From: DATARH01 sp036489765
GTDB lineage: Bacteria > Pseudomonadota > Alphaproteobacteria > ATCC43930 > CGMCC-115725
Direction of reading: 5' to 3'
Length of the DNA: 64,000 nt
NCBI GenBank assembly: GCA_036489765.1
Contig: DASXFE010000146.1
Span: 1-64,000 of the forward strand
The notes beneath the pieces were generated by a model, which saw nothing but the letters and a program-made list of their open reading frames with translations, ran no database searches and was not told the origin of the DNA. Both the position numbers and the translations under genes were made by a program. This document shows, in pieces, positions 1 through 9,258 of the stretch (positions within the stretch are counted from its first letter, which is position 1; each line of letters starts with the position of its first letter).

Positions 1-501
1 GAGGGCGCTCGCGCGGTACGGCTTGCCGCTTTCGGTGAGCGGCGCGACCTGCGCGATCACGGTCTTGGGATCGGCGTCGGGAAGCGCGTGCATCGCCGAG
101 AGCAGCGCCGCGAGGTCGCGGAACTCGGGATCGACGCCGGACGACTTCGCGATCGAATCGTACATGCCGATCGCCCCGGCCTTGTCCCCGCTTTTCGCCA
201 TCAGCGCCGCCTGCTCGAAGCGCGCCAGGAGCGCGTAGCCGCCGCCCGTCTGCGCCAGATCGGCGAACATCTTCTGGGCATCGGCTTCCTTGGCGGCGCC
301 GATCGCCGAGAGCGCGCCGAAATACCGCGTCGAGACCGCCTTGCGCTCGGTTTGGAGGTGCTGCCGCCACGCAGCGAACCCGCCACCCGCAGCAAGGATC
401 ACGACAGCCGCCACGATGACGTATTTGCCATACCGCTGCCAGAGCTTGAGCAGATTGTCGCGACGCAGCTCTTCGTCGATTTCGCGAAAGATGTCGCTCA
501 C
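1..501 (-). CDS. YfgM/TPR_21-like membrane-anchored tetratricopeptide protein (3' partial)
   Basis: The reading frame stays open from a GTG at 501 down to the window edge, giving 167 residues with no stop, so the C-terminus lies outside. The N-terminus starts SDIFREIDEELRRD, followed by one membrane helix (about residues 28-45, VIVAAVVILAAGGGFAAW) and then a helical region with TPR character (FEQAALMAKSGDKAGAIGMYD). This is the layout of YfgM, the ancillary subunit of the SecYEG translocon that presents a periplasmic TPR domain. The family call rests on that N-terminal pattern and on the TPR-like helices. In many alphaproteobacteria the gene sits next to der (EngA), but that neighbour would be off this window. 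The GTG start is supported by the family-typical N-terminus rather than by a strong Shine-Dalgarno sequence. Confidence 0.8.
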   Translation of the reverse strand, partial: MSDIFREIDEELRRDNLLKLWQRYGKYVIVAAVVILAAGGGFAAWRQHLQTERKAVSTRYFGALSAIGAAKEADAQKMFADLAQTGGGYALLARFEQAALMAKSGDKAGAIGMYDSIAKSSGVDPEFRDLAALLSAMHALPDADPKTVIAQVAPLTESGKPYRASAL

Positions 502-658
502 AAACCGCCCCGAGGCCCCCTCGATAAAGCGCGGCTACCATACCGGCTCACCCAATCCTTAGCAAACCGCGCGGCAACCAGCCGCACCAACCGGAAACTG
601 CCCTGGACGGGTTTCACGAAATCGTCAAAATGGATTCGCGGGAAACCGGCGGGGCGTG

Positions 659-1003
659 ATGAGCGGACAAAATGCGACGGTCTTGCCTCTCAAGGACTAT
701 CGGGCGAGGCGCCAAACCCTGTATTTCAGCCGCGCCGAGCTCAACCAGCTGCTCGGCCTCTACAGCCGCCACGTGATGCACGGCGTGTGGCGCGACTATG
801 CGATCGACCACCGCGACGGGCTCGCCCTGTTCTCGGTCTTCCGCCACACGCAGGAAGGCGCCCTCTACACGATCGCCAAGTCGACCAACGCCGGCGCGCC
901 CGAATACACGGTCCTCAGCGGTCGCCAACGGCTCCGCGTGTCCCGCACCCTGACCGAGGCGCTCGACTGCTTCCGCCCCGAGCTGGCCCTCGTTCCGGCC
1001 TAA
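659..1003 (+). CDS. DUF2794 family protein
   Basis: A 114-residue protein with the features of DUF2794, a small family restricted to alphaproteobacteria and of unknown function: an N-terminal YFSRAELNQLLGLYSRHV segment, then WRDYAIDHRDG and LFSVFRH. No signal peptide or membrane segment is visible. A GTG directly precedes the chosen ATG, so initiation could be one codon earlier. The gene converges on the cytochrome b561 gene, and the two stop codons overlap (TAG of the minus-strand gene at 1000-1002, TAA of this one at 1001-1003), leaving no room for a separate terminator. Confidence 0.85.
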   Translation: MSGQNATVLPLKDYRARRQTLYFSRAELNQLLGLYSRHVMHGVWRDYAIDHRDGLALFSVFRHTQEGALYTIAKSTNAGAPEYTVLSGRQRLRVSRTLTEALDCFRPELALVPA

Positions 1004-1557
1004 CGCCGCGCCGGCAGCATCCGCGAAAACACCCCGTCGCGCCGGACGATGCCGTGCATCAGCGCGGCCGCAACGTGCAGCGCGACAAACCCGTAAACCG
1101 CAAACTGGCCGACGAGATGAAGGCCGATCGCGATCTGCGCCAGTCTCTCGCTCTCAGGCACCAGCGGCGGGATCGTGACGAGGCCAAAGAGGCTGAGCGA
1201 GTGCCCGGCCGCCGCCGTATTGAGATACCCGGCGATCGGCATCGCCAGAAACGCGAGATAGAGCAGCGCGTGCGTCGCGTGGGCCAGAAACGCCTCGATC
1301 GGCCGCAGGCTCGGCGGCAGGGGTGGCGGCTTGTGCCCGAGCCGCCACAGCACCCGCAGCACCATCGCCACGAGGATCGTCACCCCGATCGAGCGATGCC
1401 ACAGCAACACGAAATCGCGCCATTCGCTGCCCCGAGGCGCCTCGGGGATCAGCAGCCCCAATGTCGCGACCGCGATCGCCAGCACCGCGATGAGCCAATG
1501 GAGGCCGACCGCGACGCCGTCGTATCGCACTTCTCCGCTCACCCCGCGCCCGCTCAC
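1000..1557 (-). CDS. cytochrome b561-type di-haem membrane protein
   Basis: A 185-residue protein with four predicted membrane helices and the histidines typical of bacterial cytochrome b561: GLHWLIAVLAI in helix 1, LLWHRSIGVTILVAMV in helix 2, HATHALLYLAF in helix 3 and GLHLVGQFAVYGFVALHVAAAL in helix 4. It also has the hydrophilic PPPLPPSLRPIEAFLAH loop seen in this family. Such proteins pass electrons between the quinone pool and periplasmic acceptors, for example superoxide in E. coli CybB. The start is taken as the GTG at 1557, whose GTGA overlaps the TGA of the upstream hydratase gene, which indicates translational coupling. GTG codons further in are possible alternative starts. Confidence 0.85.
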   Translation of the reverse strand: MSGRGVSGEVRYDGVAVGLHWLIAVLAIAVATLGLLIPEAPRGSEWRDFVLLWHRSIGVTILVAMVLRVLWRLGHKPPPLPPSLRPIEAFLAHATHALLYLAFLAMPIAGYLNTAAAGHSLSLFGLVTIPPLVPESERLAQIAIGLHLVGQFAVYGFVALHVAAALMHGIVRRDGVFSRMLPARR

Positions 1558-2303
1558 TTCGGAAACGACACCTCGACCGCGCCGAGCTTGCCGTAATCTG
1601 CGCGAATCTTGACCCCCGGCTGGGTGAAGACCATGCCGGTATGGGTCCCGGTCGTGACAAACGTCCCGGCGGCGACCCCGCTGCGATTGGCGGCGTGATT
1701 GACCGCCGCGACCAGGAGGTCGATCGGGTTGCCGGCGCGCAGACCGGTGCACTCGGCGAAATCCTTGCCGTCGGCCGTCACCGTGATCGGCGGATGCGCG
1801 AGGTCCATCCCCTCCCATCCCGAGGCGGCCGCGCCGTAGACGAGCGCACCGTTCGAGAAGTTGTCGGCCAGCACCTGGAGCCGGTCGAGCGAGCGGAAAT
1901 CGTGGTAGCGCGAATCGACGACCTCGATCGTCGGGTGCATCGAGGCGACCTTGAGCACCTCGTCGCGGGTATAGGGCTGCGCCCGCTTCGGCAGAGCCTC
2001 GTTCAAGCGAAAGCCGATCTCGCACTCGATCGCGATGACGTGAAACCCGCTCGCCGGCATTGCGGTCGGGCTGGCGGCGATCCGGGAGGCGTAGATCGGC
2101 GCCGCGAAATGCCCGCCTTCGGGCGAGATGCCGACCTTCCACCCGCCAATGCCCTCGCCGAGCTTTTTCACGACGGCATCCTGGATCGCATAGGAATCGG
2201 CCTCGGATTGTGGCCGCGCGGCCTCGGGAAGCGCGGCGATGGCGCTGCCCTTGCGGGCGGCGACGAGCGCGGATGCGGCGCTTTCGACTTGATCGGGGGT
2301 CAT
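1554..2303 (-). CDS. 2-keto-4-pentenoate hydratase/fumarylacetoacetase-fold enzyme
   Basis: A 249-residue protein resembling 2-hydroxypenta-2,4-dienoate hydratase and 2-oxo-hepta-3-ene-1,7-dioate hydratase (MhpD/HpaH family). Visible family segments are IGGWKVGIS near the N-terminus, the acidic metal-site segment AIECEIGFRL, IEVVDSRYHDF, and NPIDLLVAAVNHAA followed by TFVTTGTHTGM at the C-terminus. These enzymes hydrate dienoates from meta-cleavage of aromatics, although many relatives are of unknown substrate. A near-perfect Shine-Dalgarno (AAGGAGGT) lies 5 nt before the ATG. The gene follows the aminotransferase gene by 26 nt and overlaps cytochrome b561, so the three probably form one minus-strand transcript. 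No other ring-cleavage gene is visible, so the substrate is unassigned. Confidence 0.85.
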   Translation of the reverse strand: MTPDQVESAASALVAARKGSAIAALPEAARPQSEADSYAIQDAVVKKLGEGIGGWKVGISPEGGHFAAPIYASRIAASPTAMPASGFHVIAIECEIGFRLNEALPKRAQPYTRDEVLKVASMHPTIEVVDSRYHDFRSLDRLQVLADNFSNGALVYGAAASGWEGMDLAHPPITVTADGKDFAECTGLRAGNPIDLLVAAVNHAANRSGVAAGTFVTTGTHTGMVFTQPGVKIRADYGKLGAVEVSFPK

Positions 2304-2329
2304 GCGTACCTCCTTCGCATATCTAGACT

Positions 2330-3511
2330 TCAGACGGCGCCGAGATATTCCAGCGCCGCCGCGACACCACCTTTTTTGTGCGGAATGCCGGCGCGATGCA
2401 GCCCCATCTCGACCCCGCACAGCGTGCCGCACAGCATCAGATCGTTGAAATGGCCGAGATGGCCGATGCGGAACACCTTGCCCTTGACCTTACCGAGCCC
2501 GGTGCCGAGCGACATGTCGTAGGCGTCGAGGATCGTCTCGCGCAGCCGGTCGGCGTCGAACCCGTCGGGCACCAGCACCGCGGTCAGCGAATTCGAGTAT
2601 TCCGCCTCGTTCTGGCACAGGAGTTCGAGCCCCCAAGCCTTGACCGCGCGCCGCGTGGCCTCGCCATGGCGCGCGTGGCGAGCGAAGACCGCCGGCAGGC
2701 CCTCCTCGTCGATCAGCATCTTCAAGGCCTCGCGCAGTCCATACAGCAGGTTGGTCCCGGGCGTATAGGGGAAGAACCCGGTCGTCCCGGTCTCCTTCAT
2801 CGCCGCCCAGTCCCAATAGGACCGCGTCATCTTGGCGTTCTTCGAGGCTTCCAGCGCCTTGTCGGAAACCGCGTTGAAGGCGAGCCCCGGCGGCAGCATC
2901 AGCCCCTTTTGCGAACCGCCGACCGTGACGTCGACGCCCCACGAATCGTGCCGGTAATCGATCGAGGCCAGCGACGAGATCGTATCGACCATCAAAAGCG
3001 CCGGATGCTTCGCCGCATCGATCGCCGCCCGCACCGACGGGATGTTCGTCGTGACCCCGGTCGAGGTCTCGTTGTGGACGACGCAGACCGCCTTGATCCG
3101 GTGCTGCGGGTCGCCGGCCAGCACTTCGGTCACCCGCGCCGCGTCGACGCCGCGACGCCACTCGCCGGGAATGAATTCGATATCGAGCCCGAGCCGCCCC
3201 GCCATCTGCCGCCACAGCGTCGCGAACTGCCCCGTTTCGAACATGACGACCTTGTCGCCCGGCGACATCGTATTGACGAGCGCCGCCTCCCACGCGCCGG
3301 TGCCGGAGGACGGATAGATCACGACCGTCTGTTCGGTCTGGAACACGCGCTTCATGCCGGCGACGACGTCCTTGCCAAGCTCGGCGAATTCGGGGCCGCG
3401 ATGGTCGATCGTCGGCATCGCGATCGCCTGCAGCACGCGATCGGGCACGTTGGTCGGCCCGGGGATCTGAAGAAAGTGACGGCCGGTATGGGCGGTCTGG
3501 GTATTTTTCAT
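2330..3511 (-). CDS. class V PLP-dependent aminotransferase (serine-glyoxylate/alanine-glyoxylate type)
   Basis: A 393-residue class V aminotransferase of fold type I. The N-terminus carries the family PGPTNVPDRVLQA segment, then HRGPEFAEL, the phosphate-binding YPSSGTGAWEAAL, VHNETSTGV, VDTISSLASIDY and the PLP-lysine motif GGSQKGLMLPPG (Lys202). This pattern is that of serine-glyoxylate or alanine-glyoxylate transaminases, which make glycine and hydroxypyruvate or pyruvate. In methylotrophs the enzyme belongs to the serine cycle, but no other serine-cycle gene is in the window, so a role in glyoxylate detoxification or purine-derived nitrogen use is equally possible. The start at 3511 gives the usual length; an upstream in-frame extension lacks family character. 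Confidence 0.9.
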   Translation of the reverse strand: MKNTQTAHTGRHFLQIPGPTNVPDRVLQAIAMPTIDHRGPEFAELGKDVVAGMKRVFQTEQTVVIYPSSGTGAWEAALVNTMSPGDKVVMFETGQFATLWRQMAGRLGLDIEFIPGEWRRGVDAARVTEVLAGDPQHRIKAVCVVHNETSTGVTTNIPSVRAAIDAAKHPALLMVDTISSLASIDYRHDSWGVDVTVGGSQKGLMLPPGLAFNAVSDKALEASKNAKMTRSYWDWAAMKETGTTGFFPYTPGTNLLYGLREALKMLIDEEGLPAVFARHARHGEATRRAVKAWGLELLCQNEAEYSNSLTAVLVPDGFDADRLRETILDAYDMSLGTGLGKVKGKVFRIGHLGHFNDLMLCGTLCGVEMGLHRAGIPHKKGGVAAALEYLGAV

Positions 3512-3602
3512 TGAACGGGCTTCCCGACGCTGAAACGCGGGATAGCTATACGCCGTGAGGACCAGCCGCGCGAAGCCCCTTGTGCCGCGCCCGCCGCGCG
3601 GG

Positions 3603-3899
3603 TCAAGCCGGCGCGTCGGCCAGTATGAAGCCGGGCCCGTCGGCCGATCCTGCTTTCGGCACGCCGGCTGGATAGACCGCAAAGGTTCGCGAAAATTTCT
3701 CGGCAAGCGCCCGGTCCGCAAAGGCGACACGGTAGACAGGCCGGTCGCCGTTCTCCCCTACGCGGGCAAAAGCCACGCCGCCGCAACCGTTGCGATCGAG
3801 CCAGCCGCGCAATGTCTCGAACCAGGTCCCGAGTGGCTCCTCGCCGGGCTTCTCGATCTCGATCATCGACATGGGGGGCGGCCTATCGGAATTTTTCAT
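3603..3899 (-). CDS. small hypothetical protein
   Basis: A 98-residue soluble protein that I do not recognise. Its middle part has the composition of a genuine folded domain (WFETLRGWLDRNGCGGVAFARV, then VYRVAFADRALAEKFSRTFA), with one cysteine and no signal peptide or membrane helix. The start could also be the internal ATG at 3872 or 3866. It lies between the aminotransferase and the Crp-like regulator on the same strand, but gaps of about 90 nt on both sides do not prove an operon. Confidence that it is a gene comes from protein-like composition, not homology. Confidence 0.55.
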   Translation of the reverse strand: MKNSDRPPPMSMIEIEKPGEEPLGTWFETLRGWLDRNGCGGVAFARVGENGDRPVYRVAFADRALAEKFSRTFAVYPAGVPKAGSADGPGFILADAPA

Positions 3900-3981
3900 T
3901 GTATCTCAAGGTTGAAGGCGGTTTGTAACCGCGTCTGTCCGCCAGCGGGCAGTGTTACACTTTGTTGCAAAAAAGCCGTCG

Positions 3982-4683
3982 CTAGAGCAAACGTTCGATC
4001 CGCTGACGGTCGAGCGGGTAGCACTCGCAAGCCACCGCTCGCAGCCCGTCATAATCGATGATCGTGATCTCGCCACGGCGGTAGCGGATGATCCCCGATC
4101 GCTGCAACTCGGCGGCGGCCTCGCTGACCCCGGAGCGGCGCACGCCGATCATCGCCGCAAGAAACTCCTGCGTCAGCGCCAACACGCGCGATTGCACGCG
4201 GTCGCTTGCCATCAGCAGCCAGCGAGCGCAGCGCTGTTCGACCTGATGCAGGCGGTTGCACGCCGCGGTCTGGGCGCTGAGATTGAGGATGTCCTCGACA
4301 AAGCGCAGCATCACCCGCCGGATATCGGGGTTGGCATCGAACGCCGCCTTGCACAGCCGCGCCGCGATGCGCATCGCCCGCCCCGGAAGCTGGATGACGA
4401 TATGCTGGGCCGAGACCTTGGCCCCGAGCAGCACCGAGGCTCCGATCATGCCCTCGGGCCCGATCATGCCGACTTCGCTGGCCGCGCCGTCTTCCATCGT
4501 GGTCATAACGGAGGCGAGGCCCTCCTCGACGAAATAGATGTGTTCGAGCGGTGCGCCAACCGCATAAAGCACCTGCCCCTTGGCCAGCGCCACGGGGTAC
4601 AGGTCATCGGAGAGCAACGCGAAGGCGTCGGGCGGCAAGGCGGCCAACAGACGGTTGCTCACGGAATTGCGCGACGACGCCAC
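3982..4683 (-). CDS. Crp/Fnr family transcriptional regulator
   Basis: A 233-residue regulator with an N-terminal cyclic-nucleotide-binding-type beta-roll (GQVLYAVGAPLEHIYFVEEGLAS, then VGMIGPEGMIGASVLLG), a long dimerisation helix (about residues 115-150) and a C-terminal winged helix (TQEFLAAMIGVRRSGVSEAAAELQRSGIIRYRRGEITIID). The cysteines that ligate the Fnr 4Fe-4S cluster are not present at the N-terminus, and the Crp phosphate-binding RxS signature is not obvious, so the ligand is unknown. Translation starts at a GTG behind a strong GAGGAGGAGG ribosome site. The upstream 256 nt contain an 11-bp inverted repeat that may be an operator. Confidence 0.9.
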   Translation of the reverse strand: MASSRNSVSNRLLAALPPDAFALLSDDLYPVALAKGQVLYAVGAPLEHIYFVEEGLASVMTTMEDGAASEVGMIGPEGMIGASVLLGAKVSAQHIVIQLPGRAMRIAARLCKAAFDANPDIRRVMLRFVEDILNLSAQTAACNRLHQVEQRCARWLLMASDRVQSRVLALTQEFLAAMIGVRRSGVSEAAAELQRSGIIRYRRGEITIIDYDGLRAVACECYPLDRQRIERLL

Positions 4684-4776
4684 CCCTCCTCCTCAGCTGC
4701 AAGTGGGTGCAGCTGCGCCTGGCGTTATGGCAGGCGCACCTATCTACCCGAAGTAGCGCGGGCAAATTGTACGGTA

Positions 4777-4856
4777 GCGAACGGTTTGGCGAAAAAAGGG
4801 GAACGGCGGTCAGCGGTCAAGCCGTTCGAGCTAAATCTCTGCGATAAACCGTTCGC
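4777..4856. promoter_or_regulatory. interrupted inverted repeat upstream of the Crp/Fnr gene
   Basis: GCGAACGGTTT at 4777-4787 is repeated as its exact reverse complement AAACCGTTCGC at 4846-4856. A third related half, GCCGTTCGAGC, lies between them (about 4821-4831). The arms are 58 nt apart, which is wide for one dimer site but compatible with two operators and looping. It lies 94-173 nt before the regulator start codon. Autoregulation is an inference. Confidence 0.35.
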
Positions 4857-4890
4857 GCGGATTGCCCTAGCTGCTGTGCTAACCCCTAAA

Positions 4891-4911
4891 CGCGGGGGTT
4901 GTTCCCCCGCG
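4891..4911 (-). terminator. hairpin downstream of the amidohydrolase gene
   Basis: CGCGGGGG, a 5-nt loop TTGTT, then CCCCCGCG make a perfect 8-bp GC stem 29-49 nt past the amidohydrolase stop. Read on the minus strand it is followed only by TTTAGGGG, so the U-tract is weak. It probably ends or stabilises the glgP-amidohydrolase transcript. Confidence 0.5.
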
Positions 4912-4939
4912 CCTTGATCTTGCCGCGATCTAACGCAGG

Positions 4940-6073
4940 TTATAGCCCGTAAAGCTCGGCGGCATTGTCGTAGGTCAGCTTGCGCCGCATCTCTGGCGAC
5001 ACGCTCGACATCTGCCGCTCGATGGCATCGCGCGAGTGCGGCCACACGCTGTCCGGATGCGGATAATCCGACGCCCACAGCAGGTGCCCTTCGCCGAAAA
5101 ACGGGATCAGCGACATCGCCGCATAGTCTTCCTGAAACGTCGCGTAGATCTGCCGCTTGAACAGCTCGGAGGGTTTCGTCTCGAGCTGGATCCCGCCCTT
5201 GTCGGCCCAGAAATCCTTCGATTCCCAGAGGCGCCAATGCCGGTAGTCGAGTTCTTGGACCAGCCAGGGCAGCCAGCCGGTGCCGGCCTCGGCCATCACC
5301 ATCTTCAATTTCGGATGCCGCTCCAGGATCCCCCAGGCGAAGAGGTCGACAAAGGGTTCGAGGAAATTGGCCATGAAGAACTTGGTGTTCTCGAACACGC
5401 TGGCGGGCTTCCCGGCGACGCGGTCGCCCGGCTTGCCGATAAATACCGTGATATGCCAGCCGAGGATGATCCCCGTCTCCTCGAGCGCCGTCCACAGCCG
5501 CTCCCAGGCCGGGTCGTCGAGCTTCGGGTTTACGTTGGCGATCATCAGCGAGACCTGGCGAACCCCGCCGCGCCGCGCCAGCCGCATCAGCTCTTCATAA
5601 GCGGCGTCCGGGGATTCGGGCAGCATCGGTGCGCCGATCAGGCGCTCGGGCGCCGCCTCGCAAAACTCGAGGAGCCAGTCGTTGTAGACGCGATAGCAGG
5701 CGACCCGCAGCACCGGGTCGGTCGTGCTGATCTGGAAGATCGGGCCAAAGATCACCTGGGTCCGAACACCGTCGCGGTCCATGTCGGCGAGGCGCAATTC
5801 GGCGACCGCGGGGCGACGCGCGCTCTGGTCATGGACGCCGCCGCGGTCGAAGGCGTTGTAGATCGGCTTGACCTGGCGCTCGTTGCTCGCCGGCCGCTTG
5901 CCGCCCCACGCACCCCACACCTTGCCGTCGCAGATCCACACGGCCTGGCCGTCACGCTCCTCGACGCGCGGCGCGCGGTCGCGCAATTCGGCAGGCAGGC
6001 GGGTGAGCCACAGATCGGCGGGCAGCTGCCCCAAATCCATGTGATCGTCGCAGGAGATCAGCTCGTTCGACAT
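4940..6073 (-). CDS. amidohydrolase family protein (ACMSD-like metal-dependent hydrolase)
   Basis: A 377-residue TIM-barrel metal hydrolase of the amidohydrolase 2 (ACMSD/gamma-resorcylate decarboxylase) type. It has CDDHMDLG near the N-terminus where the family usually has a metal-binding DxHxH, RLADMDRDGVRTQVIFGP, LGWHITVFIG (central metal histidine), KMVMAEAGTGWLPW, and WASDYPHPDSVWP with the catalytic aspartate near the C-terminus. Here the N-terminal motif reads D-D-H-M-D rather than D-x-H-x-H, as in a large uncharacterised subgroup of the family. Substrates range from amidohydrolysis to non-oxidative decarboxylation and cannot be told from sequence. The ATG at 6073 is preceded by GGAGGG. 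The glgP stop lies 88 nt upstream on the same strand. Confidence 0.85.
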   Translation of the reverse strand: MSNELISCDDHMDLGQLPADLWLTRLPAELRDRAPRVEERDGQAVWICDGKVWGAWGGKRPASNERQVKPIYNAFDRGGVHDQSARRPAVAELRLADMDRDGVRTQVIFGPIFQISTTDPVLRVACYRVYNDWLLEFCEAAPERLIGAPMLPESPDAAYEELMRLARRGGVRQVSLMIANVNPKLDDPAWERLWTALEETGIILGWHITVFIGKPGDRVAGKPASVFENTKFFMANFLEPFVDLFAWGILERHPKLKMVMAEAGTGWLPWLVQELDYRHWRLWESKDFWADKGGIQLETKPSELFKRQIYATFQEDYAAMSLIPFFGEGHLLWASDYPHPDSVWPHSRDAIERQMSSVSPEMRRKLTYDNAAELYGL

Positions 6074-6161
6074 GATCGACCCTCCGTCAGGCGCGGGCGG
6101 TATCGTGCGCGATTTTGCGGCTCGGGTCGAGTGGAGGCTGGCCAAGGTCGAGCGGCTGGGT

Positions 6162-8690
<2,529 letters not shown>

Positions 8691-8810
8691 CGTAAAAAAC
8701 GCCTGAATGACTGGGGCCGACGACGCCGACCCTCCCCCGTTCGTTCCAGTATAGAGCCGGGAAAGTTGATGCCCTATTAGCGTAGGTCGGCTTTCGTCCG
8801 CGTTAAAGGG

Positions 8811-9209
8811 TCACAGCGAGGTAGCCCATTTGCCGCAGCCGCGCTCCGCCTCGTCCTCGCCGGGCCAAGGCGGCATGGTGACGCCGAATATCTCGAGCGG
8901 CGCGGCGCCGTCGTTGCGGAATTGGAACTCGGTGCCGACCGGGATCGTCAACGACACGCCGGGAACCAGATCCACGACCTCCTCGTGCGCGCCGCGCCGG
9001 CGCCATAGCCGCCCCTGCCCTGCGACGACGTACCAAATCTCGTCGACCGTCCGATGGACGACGGCCCGCGCGACGGCCCCGGGCGGGAGAATGAACAGGG
9101 CCGAACTGCCCCCTCGGACGGCGCAAAGGATGCGGACCTCGGAGCCGTCGGGCGCCGCGACGCACCCGGCTTCACTGATTTGCCTCGTCTCCCAAGCCGG
9201 TAAGGGCAT
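8811..9209 (-). CDS. single-domain cupin protein
   Basis: A 132-residue beta-barrel protein of the cupin 2 family. Motif 1 is degenerate (VVHRTVDEIWYVVAGQGRLW, with the usual HxH reduced to a single H and the E kept). Motif 2 reads VPGVSLTIPVGTEFQFRN and has lost the metal histidine (PxGxxH to PVGTEF), so a metal-free or altered ligand site is likely. I chose the ATG at 9209 because AGGGAGCGAGGA lies in ribosome-site position before it; ATGs at 9230 and 9260 are alternatives. It is divergent from the FAD/Fe-S oxidoreductase gene with only about 50 nt between. Confidence 0.75.
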   Translation of the reverse strand: MPLPAWETRQISEAGCVAAPDGSEVRILCAVRGGSSALFILPPGAVARAVVHRTVDEIWYVVAGQGRLWRRRGAHEEVVDLVPGVSLTIPVGTEFQFRNDGAAPLEIFGVTMPPWPGEDEAERGCGKWATSL

Positions 9210-9258
9210 ATCCTCGCTCCCTGCTTGCATAAGAGAATGATTGCGCGGATCGCCCACC

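Noticed and set aside
1000..2142. A 380-residue frame covering cytochrome b561
   Set aside because: Only the last 185 codons are cytochrome b561; the rest is a shadow of the hydratase gene in another frame.
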